In this document: positions 1 through 7,476 of the stretch, piece after piece | Position numbering within the stretch: position 1 is the first letter of the stretch | How the letters are laid out: the number at the start of each line of letters is the position of its first letter | From: Nocardioides thalensis | Lineage (GTDB): Bacteria; Actinomycetota; Actinomycetes; Propionibacteriales; Nocardioidaceae | Assembly (NCBI RefSeq): GCF_013410655.1 | Contig: NZ_JACCFP010000001.1 | Location: forward strand, 1,631,001-1,695,000 | Length of the DNA stretch: 64,000 bases | Reading direction: 5' to 3' | Notes under the pieces: model-generated | Seen by the model: the letters and a program-made list of their open reading frames with translations, nothing else | What the model was told of the DNA's origin: nothing | The model's database searches: none | Program-made: the position numbers and the translations under genes

Positions 1-287
1 CGAGGCCGAACGCCTCAAGACCTACCTCCACGCCTACACCAGCCCCCGCCACGCCAACGGTGAGTACGGCGAGGCCGACACCATCCCCTACTCCCGCAAG
101 CTCGCCGGCGCGTTCTGCGCCCTGCTCGAGCACCTCGACCCCCACCGCCTCCCCCTGCACGGTGGGGACGCGACTACGCTGATGGTCACCCTCACCCTCG
201 AGGACCTCACCAAGGACCTCGCCACCGCGGGGCTGCTCGGCGACAAGGACGACATCTCGGCTTCCGAGGCCCGCCGGTTGGCGTGCC
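1..287 (+). pseudogene. DUF222 (13E12-repeat/HNH endonuclease) family fragment
   Basis: Reading from base 2, the frame encodes a stretch typical of DUF222 proteins, which often carry a C-terminal HNH nuclease domain. It includes the motifs HLDPHRLPLHGGDATTL, VTLTLEDL and ISASEARRLAC. The 5' part lies outside the window. After ...RRLAC, where the family normally continues towards the HNH domain, the family resemblance stops at about base 287. A different family begins in another frame at that point, so the 3' part and any HNH domain are gone. The frame stays open to base 715 only because of GC bias. I read this as a truncated remnant. DUF222 genes are multicopy in Nocardioides-like genomes and are plausible recombination partners. 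The family call is fairly sure; whether any product is made is unknown. Confidence 0.65.
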
Positions 288-968
288 ATGGAGGAGACAT
301 CGTTGCGGGCGCTCACCAAGGTCGAGAGCCTGCTGCCGCACCGACTTCGCAGGCGGGTGGCGACGCTGCACGCGAGCGTCTCGTCCGTGCCGTCGCGCTC
401 CGACCCGGACCTGGTCGACCCGGAACACTTGGGCGTGCTCGCGGCCGCGTGCCGCGACCACGAGCTCGCCCGCTTCGACTACCGCGCCGGCGGGGGCAGC
501 GACACTCGTCGCCTGGTCGAGCCGCACCGACTGGTCACCGCCGGTCGCCGCTGGTACCTCCTCGCGTGGGACCGGGATCGCGACGACTGGCGCACGTTCC
601 GGCTCGACCGGCTCGCGCGCCTACGGATGGGCGGAGGCCGCTTCGAGCCTCGCGAGATCCCGGGTGGCGACGCGACGGTGTACGTCGCACGCGCCATCGG
701 CTCGGTTCCCCGTGAACGGAGCGCGACTCTCGCCCTCGGCTCGGAGCCCGACGACCTCGCCGACGTACTCCGGTGGGTTGACCACGACGTCGTCGAGACC
801 GCGAGCGGGACGACCGTGGTGTGCATCCGCGGCGAGGATGTCGGGCGGCTGGCCATGGCGGTCGCCCGGATCGCTCTCATCACATCAGTTCGCGTGATCG
901 AGCCCGACGACCTCGCGCATGCCGTCCAGCGGCTCGGCGCCCACCTCACGCGCGACGATCAGCAGTGA
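288..968 (+). CDS. WYL-domain (YafY-type) protein lacking its N-terminal HTH
   Basis: This 226-residue product matches the C-terminal two thirds of YafY-type regulators. It starts with EETSLRALTKVESLLPHRL, the linker that normally follows the winged helix. It then has the WYL core (RFDYRAG, EPHRLVTAGRRWYLLAWD, WRTFRLDRL) and the C-terminal WCX-like segment. Full proteins are about 310-330 residues, so the DNA-binding HTH is missing. The ATG at 288 overlaps the end of the DUF222 remnant in another frame, and there is no good ribosome binding site. This looks like a deletion or recombination product. If translated, it could bind a ligand but not DNA through the usual domain. It converges on the GerMN lipoprotein gene with a 7-bp gap. 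Confidence 0.7.
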   Translation: MEETSLRALTKVESLLPHRLRRRVATLHASVSSVPSRSDPDLVDPEHLGVLAAACRDHELARFDYRAGGGSDTRRLVEPHRLVTAGRRWYLLAWDRDRDDWRTFRLDRLARLRMGGGRFEPREIPGGDATVYVARAIGSVPRERSATLALGSEPDDLADVLRWVDHDVVETASGTTVVCIRGEDVGRLAMAVARIALITSVRVIEPDDLAHAVQRLGAHLTRDDQQ

Positions 969-975
969 GGGCGAC

Positions 976-1917
976 CTACTCGACCACGATCGTCTTCGTG
1001 TCCTCGGTCGGGCCGCCGCCCTCGCCGCCGGACGGGTCGTCGGTCATCGCGACGAACGTGTACTCACCGGGCTCGAGCGAGCTGACGTCGACCTTCGCGG
1101 TCCACGGGTAGAGCCGCTCGATCCAGCCCTCGGCCGTGGTGAAGCCGTCGACGACCACCGCCCCCGAGGCGTCGCGCACCTCCCAGGGCACCGTCGCCTC
1201 GAAGGAGCTGGCCAGGCCCTCGGCGGTGAACGAGCCGCTGACGGTCTCGTCCTCCACCGGAGACAGGACGTTGACCAGGCCGCGTACGTCGAGCTCGGGT
1301 GCGGCCTGCACGCCGCTCGGGACGCCGAGGTAGGGCTCGGGGTCGTGCCCGACGTGGAACGTGAACGGCCGGTCGCGGTCGCCGTCCGTCACCGACAGCA
1401 CCGTGTAGACGAGCTGCTGCACGGCCAGCCGTGCCTGCGCCTTCGTCATGTCGGCAGGCCGCTCGGTGAAGTCGCCGATGTCGATCACGTAGCCGCCGTT
1501 GTCCTCGTTGACCTGCGGCGCGACGCTGCCGTCGGGCACCAGCGACCGGTAGTCGGGGTCCTTGGCGCCGCCACTGGTGAGCAGGTTGATCGCGCCCTTG
1601 ACCGGGTCACCCGCTTCGACCGCGTGCTGCTCCGCGAACAACCGCGGACCACGCGGGGTGTCGCCGACGAAGAAGACCTCGACCGACACGGTCTCCTCCG
1701 GGATCTCGGTGTCCTCGGTCGCCGAGCTCGACCCAGTGCTGGCTGCGTCTGTCGGCTCGCTCGCGTCGGACGTCTCGCTAGCCGGAGTGCTCGCAGGGTC
1801 GTCGGCGTCGGTCGGCTCGTCGTCGGCGCAGCCGGCGAGGAGGGCGAGGGCCAGCAGGGCGCCGCTCACGACCGCGGTCGTACGGCGGCCGCGCCGCGCG
1901 GGGTGGGGAAGGTGCAT
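976..1917 (-). CDS. GerMN/Gmad2-domain lipoprotein
   Basis: Predicted 313-residue exported lipoprotein. An Arg-rich N-terminus precedes a hydrophobic segment and lipobox LLAGC at about residues 26-30. A Ser/Thr/Asp-rich linker follows to about residue 75. Then come a GerMN domain (starting FFVGDTPRGPRLFAEQH) and an Ig-like Gmad2 domain (from about residue 215, LVNVLSPVEDETVSGSF). GerMN and Gmad2 were named from spore germination proteins, but in non-sporulating actinobacteria they occur in cell-surface proteins of unknown role. The gene lies just downstream of a paralogous membrane protein with the same two domains and of a sigma factor, probably one operon. The function is not known; the domain calls are good. 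Confidence 0.75.
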   Translation of the reverse strand: MHLPHPARRGRRTTAVVSGALLALALLAGCADDEPTDADDPASTPASETSDASEPTDAASTGSSSATEDTEIPEETVSVEVFFVGDTPRGPRLFAEQHAVEAGDPVKGAINLLTSGGAKDPDYRSLVPDGSVAPQVNEDNGGYVIDIGDFTERPADMTKAQARLAVQQLVYTVLSVTDGDRDRPFTFHVGHDPEPYLGVPSGVQAAPELDVRGLVNVLSPVEDETVSGSFTAEGLASSFEATVPWEVRDASGAVVVDGFTTAEGWIERLYPWTAKVDVSSLEPGEYTFVAMTDDPSGGEGGGPTEDTKTIVVE

Positions 1918-1946
1918 GATCCGATCCTCTCGTCGGGCCGGGGCGC

Positions 1947-3017
1947 TCAGCGGATGACGAAGGTGCGCGTGTCGCGGTAGAAGGCGGGAGAGTCGCTGGC
2001 CTGGCCCGTGCTGGTGACCTCAGCCGTCAGCAGGTACTCGCCGGGCGGCAGGCCGCGGAGGCTGATCCGCGCGCGCCAGCCCGGCCCTTCCTTTCCCTCC
2101 ACGCCGGCGCCGGCAACGCCACCGAAGGCGGCACCCCCGATCCCGCCCCCGTCGGACTCGTCGGTGGAGACGAGCTGCTCCACCGACCAGGAGACCTCGC
2201 GCGGCGCCTCGATGGTCGTCCCGCCCGCGTAGAGCCAGTCACCCTTGACGACCTTGCCCTCGACCGGGTCGCTGATGTTCACGGGGCTGAGCACGTCGTA
2301 CTGACGGTCGCGCTCGACCAGCTCCTCGACCTCGACGCCGAGCACCTCGTCGGCCGGCGCGTCGTCGACCACGAACGCGACCGGGAGCGAGCGGCGGATC
2401 GCGGCGTCGGCGGTGTAGACGACCTGCTGGATCCCCAGCCACGCCTCCCGCTCGCTGATGCCCGCGGGTCGGTCGGTGGCGGCCGCGGAGAGCTCGACCG
2501 TGATCCGGTCGTCGGTGATCTCCGCACCCGAGAACGACCCTTCCGGCCACAACGTGCTGTAGTCGGGGTCCTCCGGACCGCCGCCGGCGGGGTCGACCTC
2601 GCCGAGCGACTGCTCGACCGCGTCGGACCCCGTGACCGCCGGCAGCGAGTGGAACTCGCGGAAAAGGCGGGGACCGGTGGGCGTGTCGCCGACGAAGTAG
2701 GCGGCCGACGCCACCACGAGCTGGTAGTCGTGTGACGGAGACGCGGCGGGGCCGGACGGCTCCTCGTTGCCGAGCTGGCCCAGCAGGACGACACCGCCGA
2801 CCACCGCAGCGGTCGCCACCCCGGCTCCCGCGACCACGGGGAGCCAGCGCCGGGAGCCGCGCGCTCGCCGGCGGGTACGGCGCCGGATCTCGCCGAGCCG
2901 GTCGGCGGGACGGACGTCGGCGACCGCGTCGCCGAGCAGGCGGCGGAGCGCCTCGTCGGTGCCGGTGCTGGGGCCGTCGTCGTCGAAGGCGTCGGAGTCG
3001 GTGGGACGCGGGGTCAT
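1947..3017 (-). CDS. Membrane-anchored GerMN/Gmad2 protein, putative sigma-factor partner
   Basis: 356 residues. A short acidic N-terminal cytoplasmic region with EALRRLLGDAVADVRP and a run of arginines precedes one transmembrane helix (about residues 59-82). Outside lie a GerMN domain (YFVGDTPTGPRLFREFH) and a Gmad2 domain (VLSPVNISDPVEGKVV). The GerMN motif is nearly the same as in the downstream lipoprotein, so the two are tandem paralogues. It starts one base after the stop codon of the upstream sigma factor gene, which suggests coupled expression and a regulatory partnership. The cytoplasmic part has no HxxxCxxC zinc motif of ZAS anti-sigma factors. Domain content is clear; the anti-sigma role is inferred from context. 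Confidence 0.7.
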   Translation of the reverse strand: MTPRPTDSDAFDDDGPSTGTDEALRRLLGDAVADVRPADRLGEIRRRTRRRARGSRRWLPVVAGAGVATAAVVGGVVLLGQLGNEEPSGPAASPSHDYQLVVASAAYFVGDTPTGPRLFREFHSLPAVTGSDAVEQSLGEVDPAGGGPEDPDYSTLWPEGSFSGAEITDDRITVELSAAATDRPAGISEREAWLGIQQVVYTADAAIRRSLPVAFVVDDAPADEVLGVEVEELVERDRQYDVLSPVNISDPVEGKVVKGDWLYAGGTTIEAPREVSWSVEQLVSTDESDGGGIGGAAFGGVAGAGVEGKEGPGWRARISLRGLPPGEYLLTAEVTSTGQASDSPAFYRDTRTFVIR

Positions 3018-3018
3018 C

Positions 3019-3624
3019 TCACCCTCCTCTCACGTCGGGGCCGAGGCGGTCGAGGATCGGGCGGAGCGCCGCCGCGCCGCGGGAGGCGTGGCTCTTCACC
3101 GCGCCCCTGCTGACGCCGAGCGTCTCGGCGATCTCGGCCTCGGACATGTCCAGGTAGTAGCGCAGCGCCAGCACCTCCCGCTGACGGCGCGGCAGCTGCC
3201 GGAGGGCGTCGAGCACCAGCTGCCGGCGGGCGTCGCCCAGCACGGACTCGTCGGACCCCGGGGCGTCGGCGGGAGCGCTCTGGCGGGAGAGGTAGCGCTG
3301 CACCACCGCCCGGTGCCGGAGCGCCGAGCGCGACCGGTTCACGATCGCCTGGCGCAGGTAGGCGAGCGCGCGCTCGGGGTCGTTGAGCCGGTCCCAGCGC
3401 TGGTGCACGGCGACGTACGCGTCCTGCACGATCTCCTCGGCGACACCCTGGTCGCGCACGAGCAGCACGGAGAGCCGCACCATCCGGTCCCAGTGGGCGA
3501 GGTACAGCTGCTCGATGCCCTCGTCGGCATCGAGGAGGGCGTCACCCGCGCGCGGCCGGTCGGTCACGGCGCGCGCCGCCGACACGGTGCCGGCGAGGCT
3601 GGGAAGCGCTGCATAGGAGGTCAC
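3019..3624 (-). CDS. SigE-family RNA polymerase sigma factor (ECF-like)
   Basis: 201 residues with the two regions of small sigma-70 factors. Region 2 lies around YLAHWDRMVRLSVLLVRDQ and EEIVQDAYVAVHQRW. Region 4 is near the C-terminus, with LPRRQREVLALRYYLDMSEA and the helix-turn-helix IAETLGVSRGAVKSH. I chose the GTG at 3624 (VTSYAALPS...) because an upstream extension to 3837 would run through the divergent HIT gene and does not resemble the family. The gene heads an operon with two GerMN-domain proteins. The first is a membrane protein starting immediately after, as is typical of SigE-type factors regulated by a membrane partner. The exact start is uncertain; GTG 3567 is an alternative. 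Confidence 0.8.
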   Translation of the reverse strand: MTSYAALPSLAGTVSAARAVTDRPRAGDALLDADEGIEQLYLAHWDRMVRLSVLLVRDQGVAEEIVQDAYVAVHQRWDRLNDPERALAYLRQAIVNRSRSALRHRAVVQRYLSRQSAPADAPGSDESVLGDARRQLVLDALRQLPRRQREVLALRYYLDMSEAEIAETLGVSRGAVKSHASRGAAALRPILDRLGPDVRGG

Positions 3625-3685
3625 GGTAGTTGCACGCGCGGCGCGGCCCGGGGGTTGACCGGCACGAGTCGCGAACGGGCAGAGT

Positions 3686-4039
3686 ATGCGCGTGACCTCA
3701 CCGACAGCTGACTGCCTGTTCTGCAAGATCGTCGCCGGCGACATCCCGGGCGACATCGTCCACCAGACCGAGCAGACGGTGGCCTTCCGCGACATCAACC
3801 CGAAGGCGCCGCTCCACGTGCTCGTGGTGCCGCGCACGCACTATGCCAACGCGGCCGAGCTGGCCTCCGCCGACCCCACGACGTCGGCCGCGCTGGTCAC
3901 CGCCGCGGCCGAGGTGGCCGCCGCCGAGGGCTACGACGCCTACAACCTCGTCTACAACACCGGCGCCGCCGCGGGGCAGACCGTGTTCCACGCCCACCTG
4001 CACGTGCTCGCGGGCGCGAGCCTCGGTCTGGCCGGCTGA
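3686..4039 (+). CDS. HIT-family nucleotide-binding hydrolase (HINT-like)
   Basis: 117 residues. It contains CLFCKIVAGDIPG near the start, DINPKAPLHVLVVPR in the middle and the histidine triad GQTVFHAHLHVLAG near the end. HINT proteins hydrolyse purine nucleoside phosphoramidates in the cytoplasm. The length is the usual one for the family. ATG 3686 and GTG 3692 (six bases on) are both possible starts. A CAGAGT sequence six bases before the GTG would fit a leaderless transcript from 3692. The gene is divergent from the sigma factor operon and upstream of phoH. It commonly sits next to phoH-ybeY in actinobacteria. High confidence in the family. Confidence 0.9.
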   Translation: MRVTSPTADCLFCKIVAGDIPGDIVHQTEQTVAFRDINPKAPLHVLVVPRTHYANAAELASADPTTSAALVTAAAEVAAAEGYDAYNLVYNTGAAAGQTVFHAHLHVLAGASLGLAG

Positions 4040-4148
4040 CCTCCAGGCGCGGCGCCGCCGCCATAACCGGGTCGGCGGCCGACCGGATTCGGCGTACCAT
4101 GGCAAGGCCACATCGCCAGCCGAGAAAGGGCGCCCCTCCCGGGGCCAC

Positions 4149-5186
4149 ATGACCGACCAGACACGACCGGAACAGACCCACAGGGATCGCACGCAGACCC
4201 GGCACACCGTGGTGGTCCCCAACAGCATCGACATGGTCAGCCTGCTCGGTCCCGGCGACGAACACCTGGGCCTGATCGAGCGCGGCTTCGACGCCGAGAT
4301 CCACGTGCGCGGCAACCGGATCACGCTGCACGGCGACCCGGGCGAGGTCGCCCTCGCCGAGCGGCTCATCGACGAGCTGGTGGCGATCATCCGCACCGGG
4401 CAGGGCGTCACCACCGAGACCGTGGAGCGGGTGGCGTCGATGCTGCGCGCCGAGACCACCGAGCGCCCCGCCGACGTGCTCTCGCTCAACATCCTCAGCA
4501 ACCGCGGTCGCTCGATCCGCCCGAAGACGCTGAACCAGAAGCGCTACGTCGACGCCATCGACAAGCACACGATCACGTTCGGCATCGGCCCGGCCGGCAC
4601 AGGCAAGACCTACCTCGCGATGGCGAAGGCGGTGCAGGCGCTCCAGGCCAAGCAGGTCAACCGGATCATCCTGACCCGGCCCGCGGTCGAGGCGGGGGAG
4701 CGGCTCGGCTACCTCCCCGGCACGCTCAGCGAGAAGATCGACCCCTACCTGCGACCGCTCTACGACGCGCTGCACGACATGATGGACCCGGAGGCGATCC
4801 CGAAGCTGATGGCCGCCGGCACCATCGAGGTGGCGCCGCTGGCCTACATGCGCGGTCGCACGCTCAACGACTCCTTCATCATCCTCGACGAGGCGCAGAA
4901 CACGACGCCGGAGCAGATGAAGATGTTCCTCACCCGTCTCGGCTTCGGCTCCAAGATCGTGGTCACCGGCGACGTCACCCAGGTCGACCTGCCGACCGGC
5001 ACCAAGTCCGGCCTCCGGATCGTCGAGGGCATCCTCGACGGCATCGACGACCTCACGTTCCAGCGGCTCACCAGCCACGACGTCGTGCGCCACAAGCTGG
5101 TCGGCCGGATCGTCGCGGCGTACGACGAGTTCGACTCGCGTGGCGAGCAGACGACGGCCGGTCGACCCGGCCGGGTGACCACGTGA
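4149..5186 (+). CDS. phoH: PhoH-like ATPase
   Basis: 345-residue cytoplasmic P-loop ATPase of the PhoH family. Walker A GPAGTGKTY is at about residue 147 and Walker B FIILDEAQN at about residue 242. Conserved ILTRPAVEAGERLGYLPG and VVTGDVTQVDLP also match. An N-terminal KH-like segment (EIHVRGNRITLHGDPGEV) is typical of PhoH1. ATG 4149 gives a normal-length protein; longer in-frame extensions overlap the HIT gene and are not conserved. The stop overlaps the ybeY start by four bases, so phoH-ybeY are translationally coupled. The partnership with YbeY suggests a role in RNA metabolism. No phosphate regulation is visible. Confidence 0.95.
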   Translation: MTDQTRPEQTHRDRTQTRHTVVVPNSIDMVSLLGPGDEHLGLIERGFDAEIHVRGNRITLHGDPGEVALAERLIDELVAIIRTGQGVTTETVERVASMLRAETTERPADVLSLNILSNRGRSIRPKTLNQKRYVDAIDKHTITFGIGPAGTGKTYLAMAKAVQALQAKQVNRIILTRPAVEAGERLGYLPGTLSEKIDPYLRPLYDALHDMMDPEAIPKLMAAGTIEVAPLAYMRGRTLNDSFIILDEAQNTTPEQMKMFLTRLGFGSKIVVTGDVTQVDLPTGTKSGLRIVEGILDGIDDLTFQRLTSHDVVRHKLVGRIVAAYDEFDSRGEQTTAGRPGRVTT

Positions 5187-5641
5187 GCATCGAGGTCCTC
5201 GACGAGTCCGGCTTCGGCGTCGACGTCAAGCACCTCGCCAAGCTGAGCCGGTTCGTCATGGACCGGATGCGCGTGCACCCGCTGGCCGAGCTCTGCATCA
5301 AGGCCGTCGACGAGGACACCATCGCGCAGCTCAACGAGCAGTGGATGGAGAAGGAGGGCCCGACCGACGTGCTCGCCTTCCCGATGGACGAGCTGCGGCC
5401 CGGTCTCGTCGACGAGGACCCCGAGGAGGGGGTGCTCGGCGACCTGGTGCTCTGCCCGGTTGTCGCCGAGCGGCAGGGCGAGACCGCCGGTCACGGCACC
5501 CTCGCCGAGCTCGAGCTGCTCACCACCCACGGGATCCTCCACCTCCTCGGCTACGACCACGCCGAGCCGGAGGAGCACAAGGAGATGTTCGGCCTCCAGG
5601 ACGAGCTCCTCGCGGCCTGGCGCGCTCCGTCCGCCGGCTGA
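5183..5641 (+). CDS. ybeY: Endoribonuclease YbeY
   Basis: 152 residues, the normal length. YbeY is a zinc metalloenzyme for 16S rRNA 3'-end maturation and late ribosome quality control. The zinc-binding signature HGILHLLGYDHAEPEEH is at about residues 115-131, with the conserved LNEQWMEKEGPTDVLAFPMD upstream. The GTG start at 5183 overlaps the phoH stop in a GTGA arrangement. It is followed 15 bases later by corC, giving the classical phoH-ybeY-corC order. All metal ligands are present. High confidence. Confidence 0.95.
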   Translation: MSIEVLDESGFGVDVKHLAKLSRFVMDRMRVHPLAELCIKAVDEDTIAQLNEQWMEKEGPTDVLAFPMDELRPGLVDEDPEEGVLGDLVLCPVVAERQGETAGHGTLAELELLTTHGILHLLGYDHAEPEEHKEMFGLQDELLAAWRAPSAG

Positions 5642-5656
5642 GGCCGCGAACCCGCG

Positions 5657-6961
5657 ATGAACCCTGCTGATGTCTGGCAGCTCCTGACCGCAGCCCTGCT
5701 CGTCGTCCTGGCGGGTCTGTTCACCGCCGCCGACGCCGCCGTGGGCTCCTTCTCCAAGGCCCGCGCGCAGGAGCTGGTCGGGGAGTCCCGGGCCGGGGCC
5801 CAGCGCCTGGTCGCGGTGCTCGACGACGCGCCCCGGCACCTCAACACGGCGCTATTGCTCCGGCTCCTGTGCGAGACCACCGCGATCGTGCTCGTCACCC
5901 TGCTGATCGCCGAGCACTACGACGGCTCGTGGTGGGCGCAGGTCGCGTTCGCCGTCGGCTCCATGCTGGTCGTGTCGTTCGTCGTGGTGGGCGTCGCGCC
6001 GCGCACGCTCGGCCGCCAGCACGACGAGACCGTGGCCCTCTGGTCGGCGTGGCCGCTCGCCGCGCTCACGACCGTCCTCGGCCCGATCCCGTCGCTGCTG
6101 ATCCTCGTCGGCAACGCGATCACGCCGGGCCGGGGATTCCGGCACGGCCCGTTCTCGACGGAGACCGAGCTGCGCGAGATGGTCGACATCGCGGAGGCCT
6201 CGGCGCTGATCGAGGAGGACGAGCGCAAGATGATCCACTCGGTCTTCGAGCTCGGCGACACGACCGTGCGCGAGGTGATGGTCCCGCGCGGCGACGTGGT
6301 CTACATCGAGTCGCACAAGAACCTCCGGCAGACGATGTCGCTCTTCCTGCGCTCGGGCTTCTCGCGGTTGCCGGTCGTCGGTGAGAACCTCGACGACGTG
6401 CGCGGCTTCGCCTACCTCAAGGACGTCGTCCGCCGCGACTTCGAGGCGCCCGAGGTCGAGTTCACCCAGCCGGTCGAGGAGATCATGCGTCCGGTCGTCT
6501 GGGTGCCCGACTCCAAGCCGGTCGACGCCCAGCTCCGCGAGATGCAGGCGCGGCGCCAGCACATCGCCGTGGTCGTCGACGAGTACGGCGGCACCGCCGG
6601 CCTGATCACGATCGAGGACCTCCTCGAGGAGATCGTCGGCGAGATCACCGACGAGTACGACGAGGCGGAGATCGAGGTCGAGAACCTCGACGACGGGCAG
6701 GTCCGGGTGTCGTCCCGCTACCCGATCGACGACCTCGACGAGCTGTTCGGGTTCGACGTCGACGACGAGGACGTCGACTCGGTGGGCGGCCTGATGGCCA
6801 AGCACCTCGGCAAGGTCCCGATCCCCGGCTCCGTCGTGGAGGCTCACGGCCTCCGCTTCGAGGCCGAGCAGGCGACCGGGCGCCGCAACCAGATCGCGAC
6901 CGTGCTCATCCGCCAGGTCGTCCCGGAGCCGGCCGACGCCGGCGACGTACCGCGGGACTGA
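5657..6961 (+). CDS. corC: CNNM/CorC-family transporter (hemolysin C-like)
   Basis: 434 residues. The N-terminal DUF21 (CNNM) membrane domain, about residues 1-180, has four hydrophobic segments (LLTAALLVVLAGLFTAADAA, TALLLRLLCETTAIVLVTLL and two more). A CBS-domain pair follows (MVPRGDVVYIES, SRLPVVGENLDDVRGFAYLKDVV, VVVDEYGGTAGLITIEDLLE) and then a C-terminal CorC_HlyC domain (VSSRYPIDDLDELFG). The family is linked to Mg2+/Co2+ efflux or homeostasis. It is the third gene of the phoH-ybeY operon. The substrate is inferred from the family only. Confidence 0.9.
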   Translation: MNPADVWQLLTAALLVVLAGLFTAADAAVGSFSKARAQELVGESRAGAQRLVAVLDDAPRHLNTALLLRLLCETTAIVLVTLLIAEHYDGSWWAQVAFAVGSMLVVSFVVVGVAPRTLGRQHDETVALWSAWPLAALTTVLGPIPSLLILVGNAITPGRGFRHGPFSTETELREMVDIAEASALIEEDERKMIHSVFELGDTTVREVMVPRGDVVYIESHKNLRQTMSLFLRSGFSRLPVVGENLDDVRGFAYLKDVVRRDFEAPEVEFTQPVEEIMRPVVWVPDSKPVDAQLREMQARRQHIAVVVDEYGGTAGLITIEDLLEEIVGEITDEYDEAEIEVENLDDGQVRVSSRYPIDDLDELFGFDVDDEDVDSVGGLMAKHLGKVPIPGSVVEAHGLRFEAEQATGRRNQIATVLIRQVVPEPADAGDVPRD

Positions 6962-6964
6962 CCC

Positions 6965-7375
6965 TCATCGCAGGTGCACGTTCACCCCGTGGTCCAGCGC
7001 GATGCCGAGCGTCGTCACCGGATCCAGGTCCGGTACGGCGACCGCGGCCAACCAGGCCTCGGCGCCCGCTGGCGTGACGACCACCGTCGCCCGCGACGGC
7101 TCGAGCGCGCGCACCGCGAGCCGGTGGCCACGCGGGACGAAGACCAGGTCGTCCGGCCCGGCGTCGTACTCCTCCTCGCCGACCCTCATCCGGACCGCTC
7201 CCGACGTGACCACGAGTGCCCGGTCGGCGCGGACCATCGTGTGCGGCGGCGGCTCGGTGCCGGGCGCCCAGGTGCACGCGACGACGCCGAGGACGCCGCC
7301 GGTGCGGACGCTGTCGGCGAGCACGGCGAACGGCTCTCCGGGACCGAGACGGACGACGAACGGGGCAGGGCTCAT
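6965..7375 (-). CDS. Cupin-domain protein
   Basis: 136 residues with a single-domain beta-barrel (RmlC-like cupin) pattern. It shows GTEPPPHTMVRADRALVVTSG, then GPDDLVFVPRGHRLAVRAL and VVVTPAG. ATG 7375 is preferred over an in-frame start at 7405, because the motif-bearing region starts soon after and no RBS favours the longer form. The first cupin motif keeps one His (PPPHT), but most metal ligands of canonical cupins are not obvious. The substrate is unknown. It is divergent from the large BTAD regulator with a 101-bp intergenic region, and converges with corC with 3 bp between. Confidence 0.65.
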   Translation of the reverse strand: MSPAPFVVRLGPGEPFAVLADSVRTGGVLGVVACTWAPGTEPPPHTMVRADRALVVTSGAVRMRVGEEEYDAGPDDLVFVPRGHRLAVRALEPSRATVVVTPAGAEAWLAAVAVPDLDPVTTLGIALDHGVNVHLR

Positions 7376-7464
7376 GCGGACACCGTGACCCGGACCGCTG
7401 GCCACCCGCTGGTGCGGCTCTGGTGCGACCTTGCGAATAGTCCGCGCGCACCGGAGCGCCGCCC

Positions 7465-7470
7465 TAGCAT
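7465..7470 (+). promoter_or_regulatory. Putative -10 element (TAGCAT), leaderless start
   Basis: TAGCAT lies six bases before the GTG at 7477. Transcription starting about seven bases after a -10 element would begin at the start codon. No clear -35 is visible. The same spacing recurs at several genes in the window. Confidence 0.45.
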
Positions 7471-7476
7471 GCGGAC

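Noticed and set aside
3625..3837. N-terminal extension of the SigE-like factor to 3837
   Set aside because: It would overlap the well-supported HIT gene antisense and has no sigma-family resemblance.
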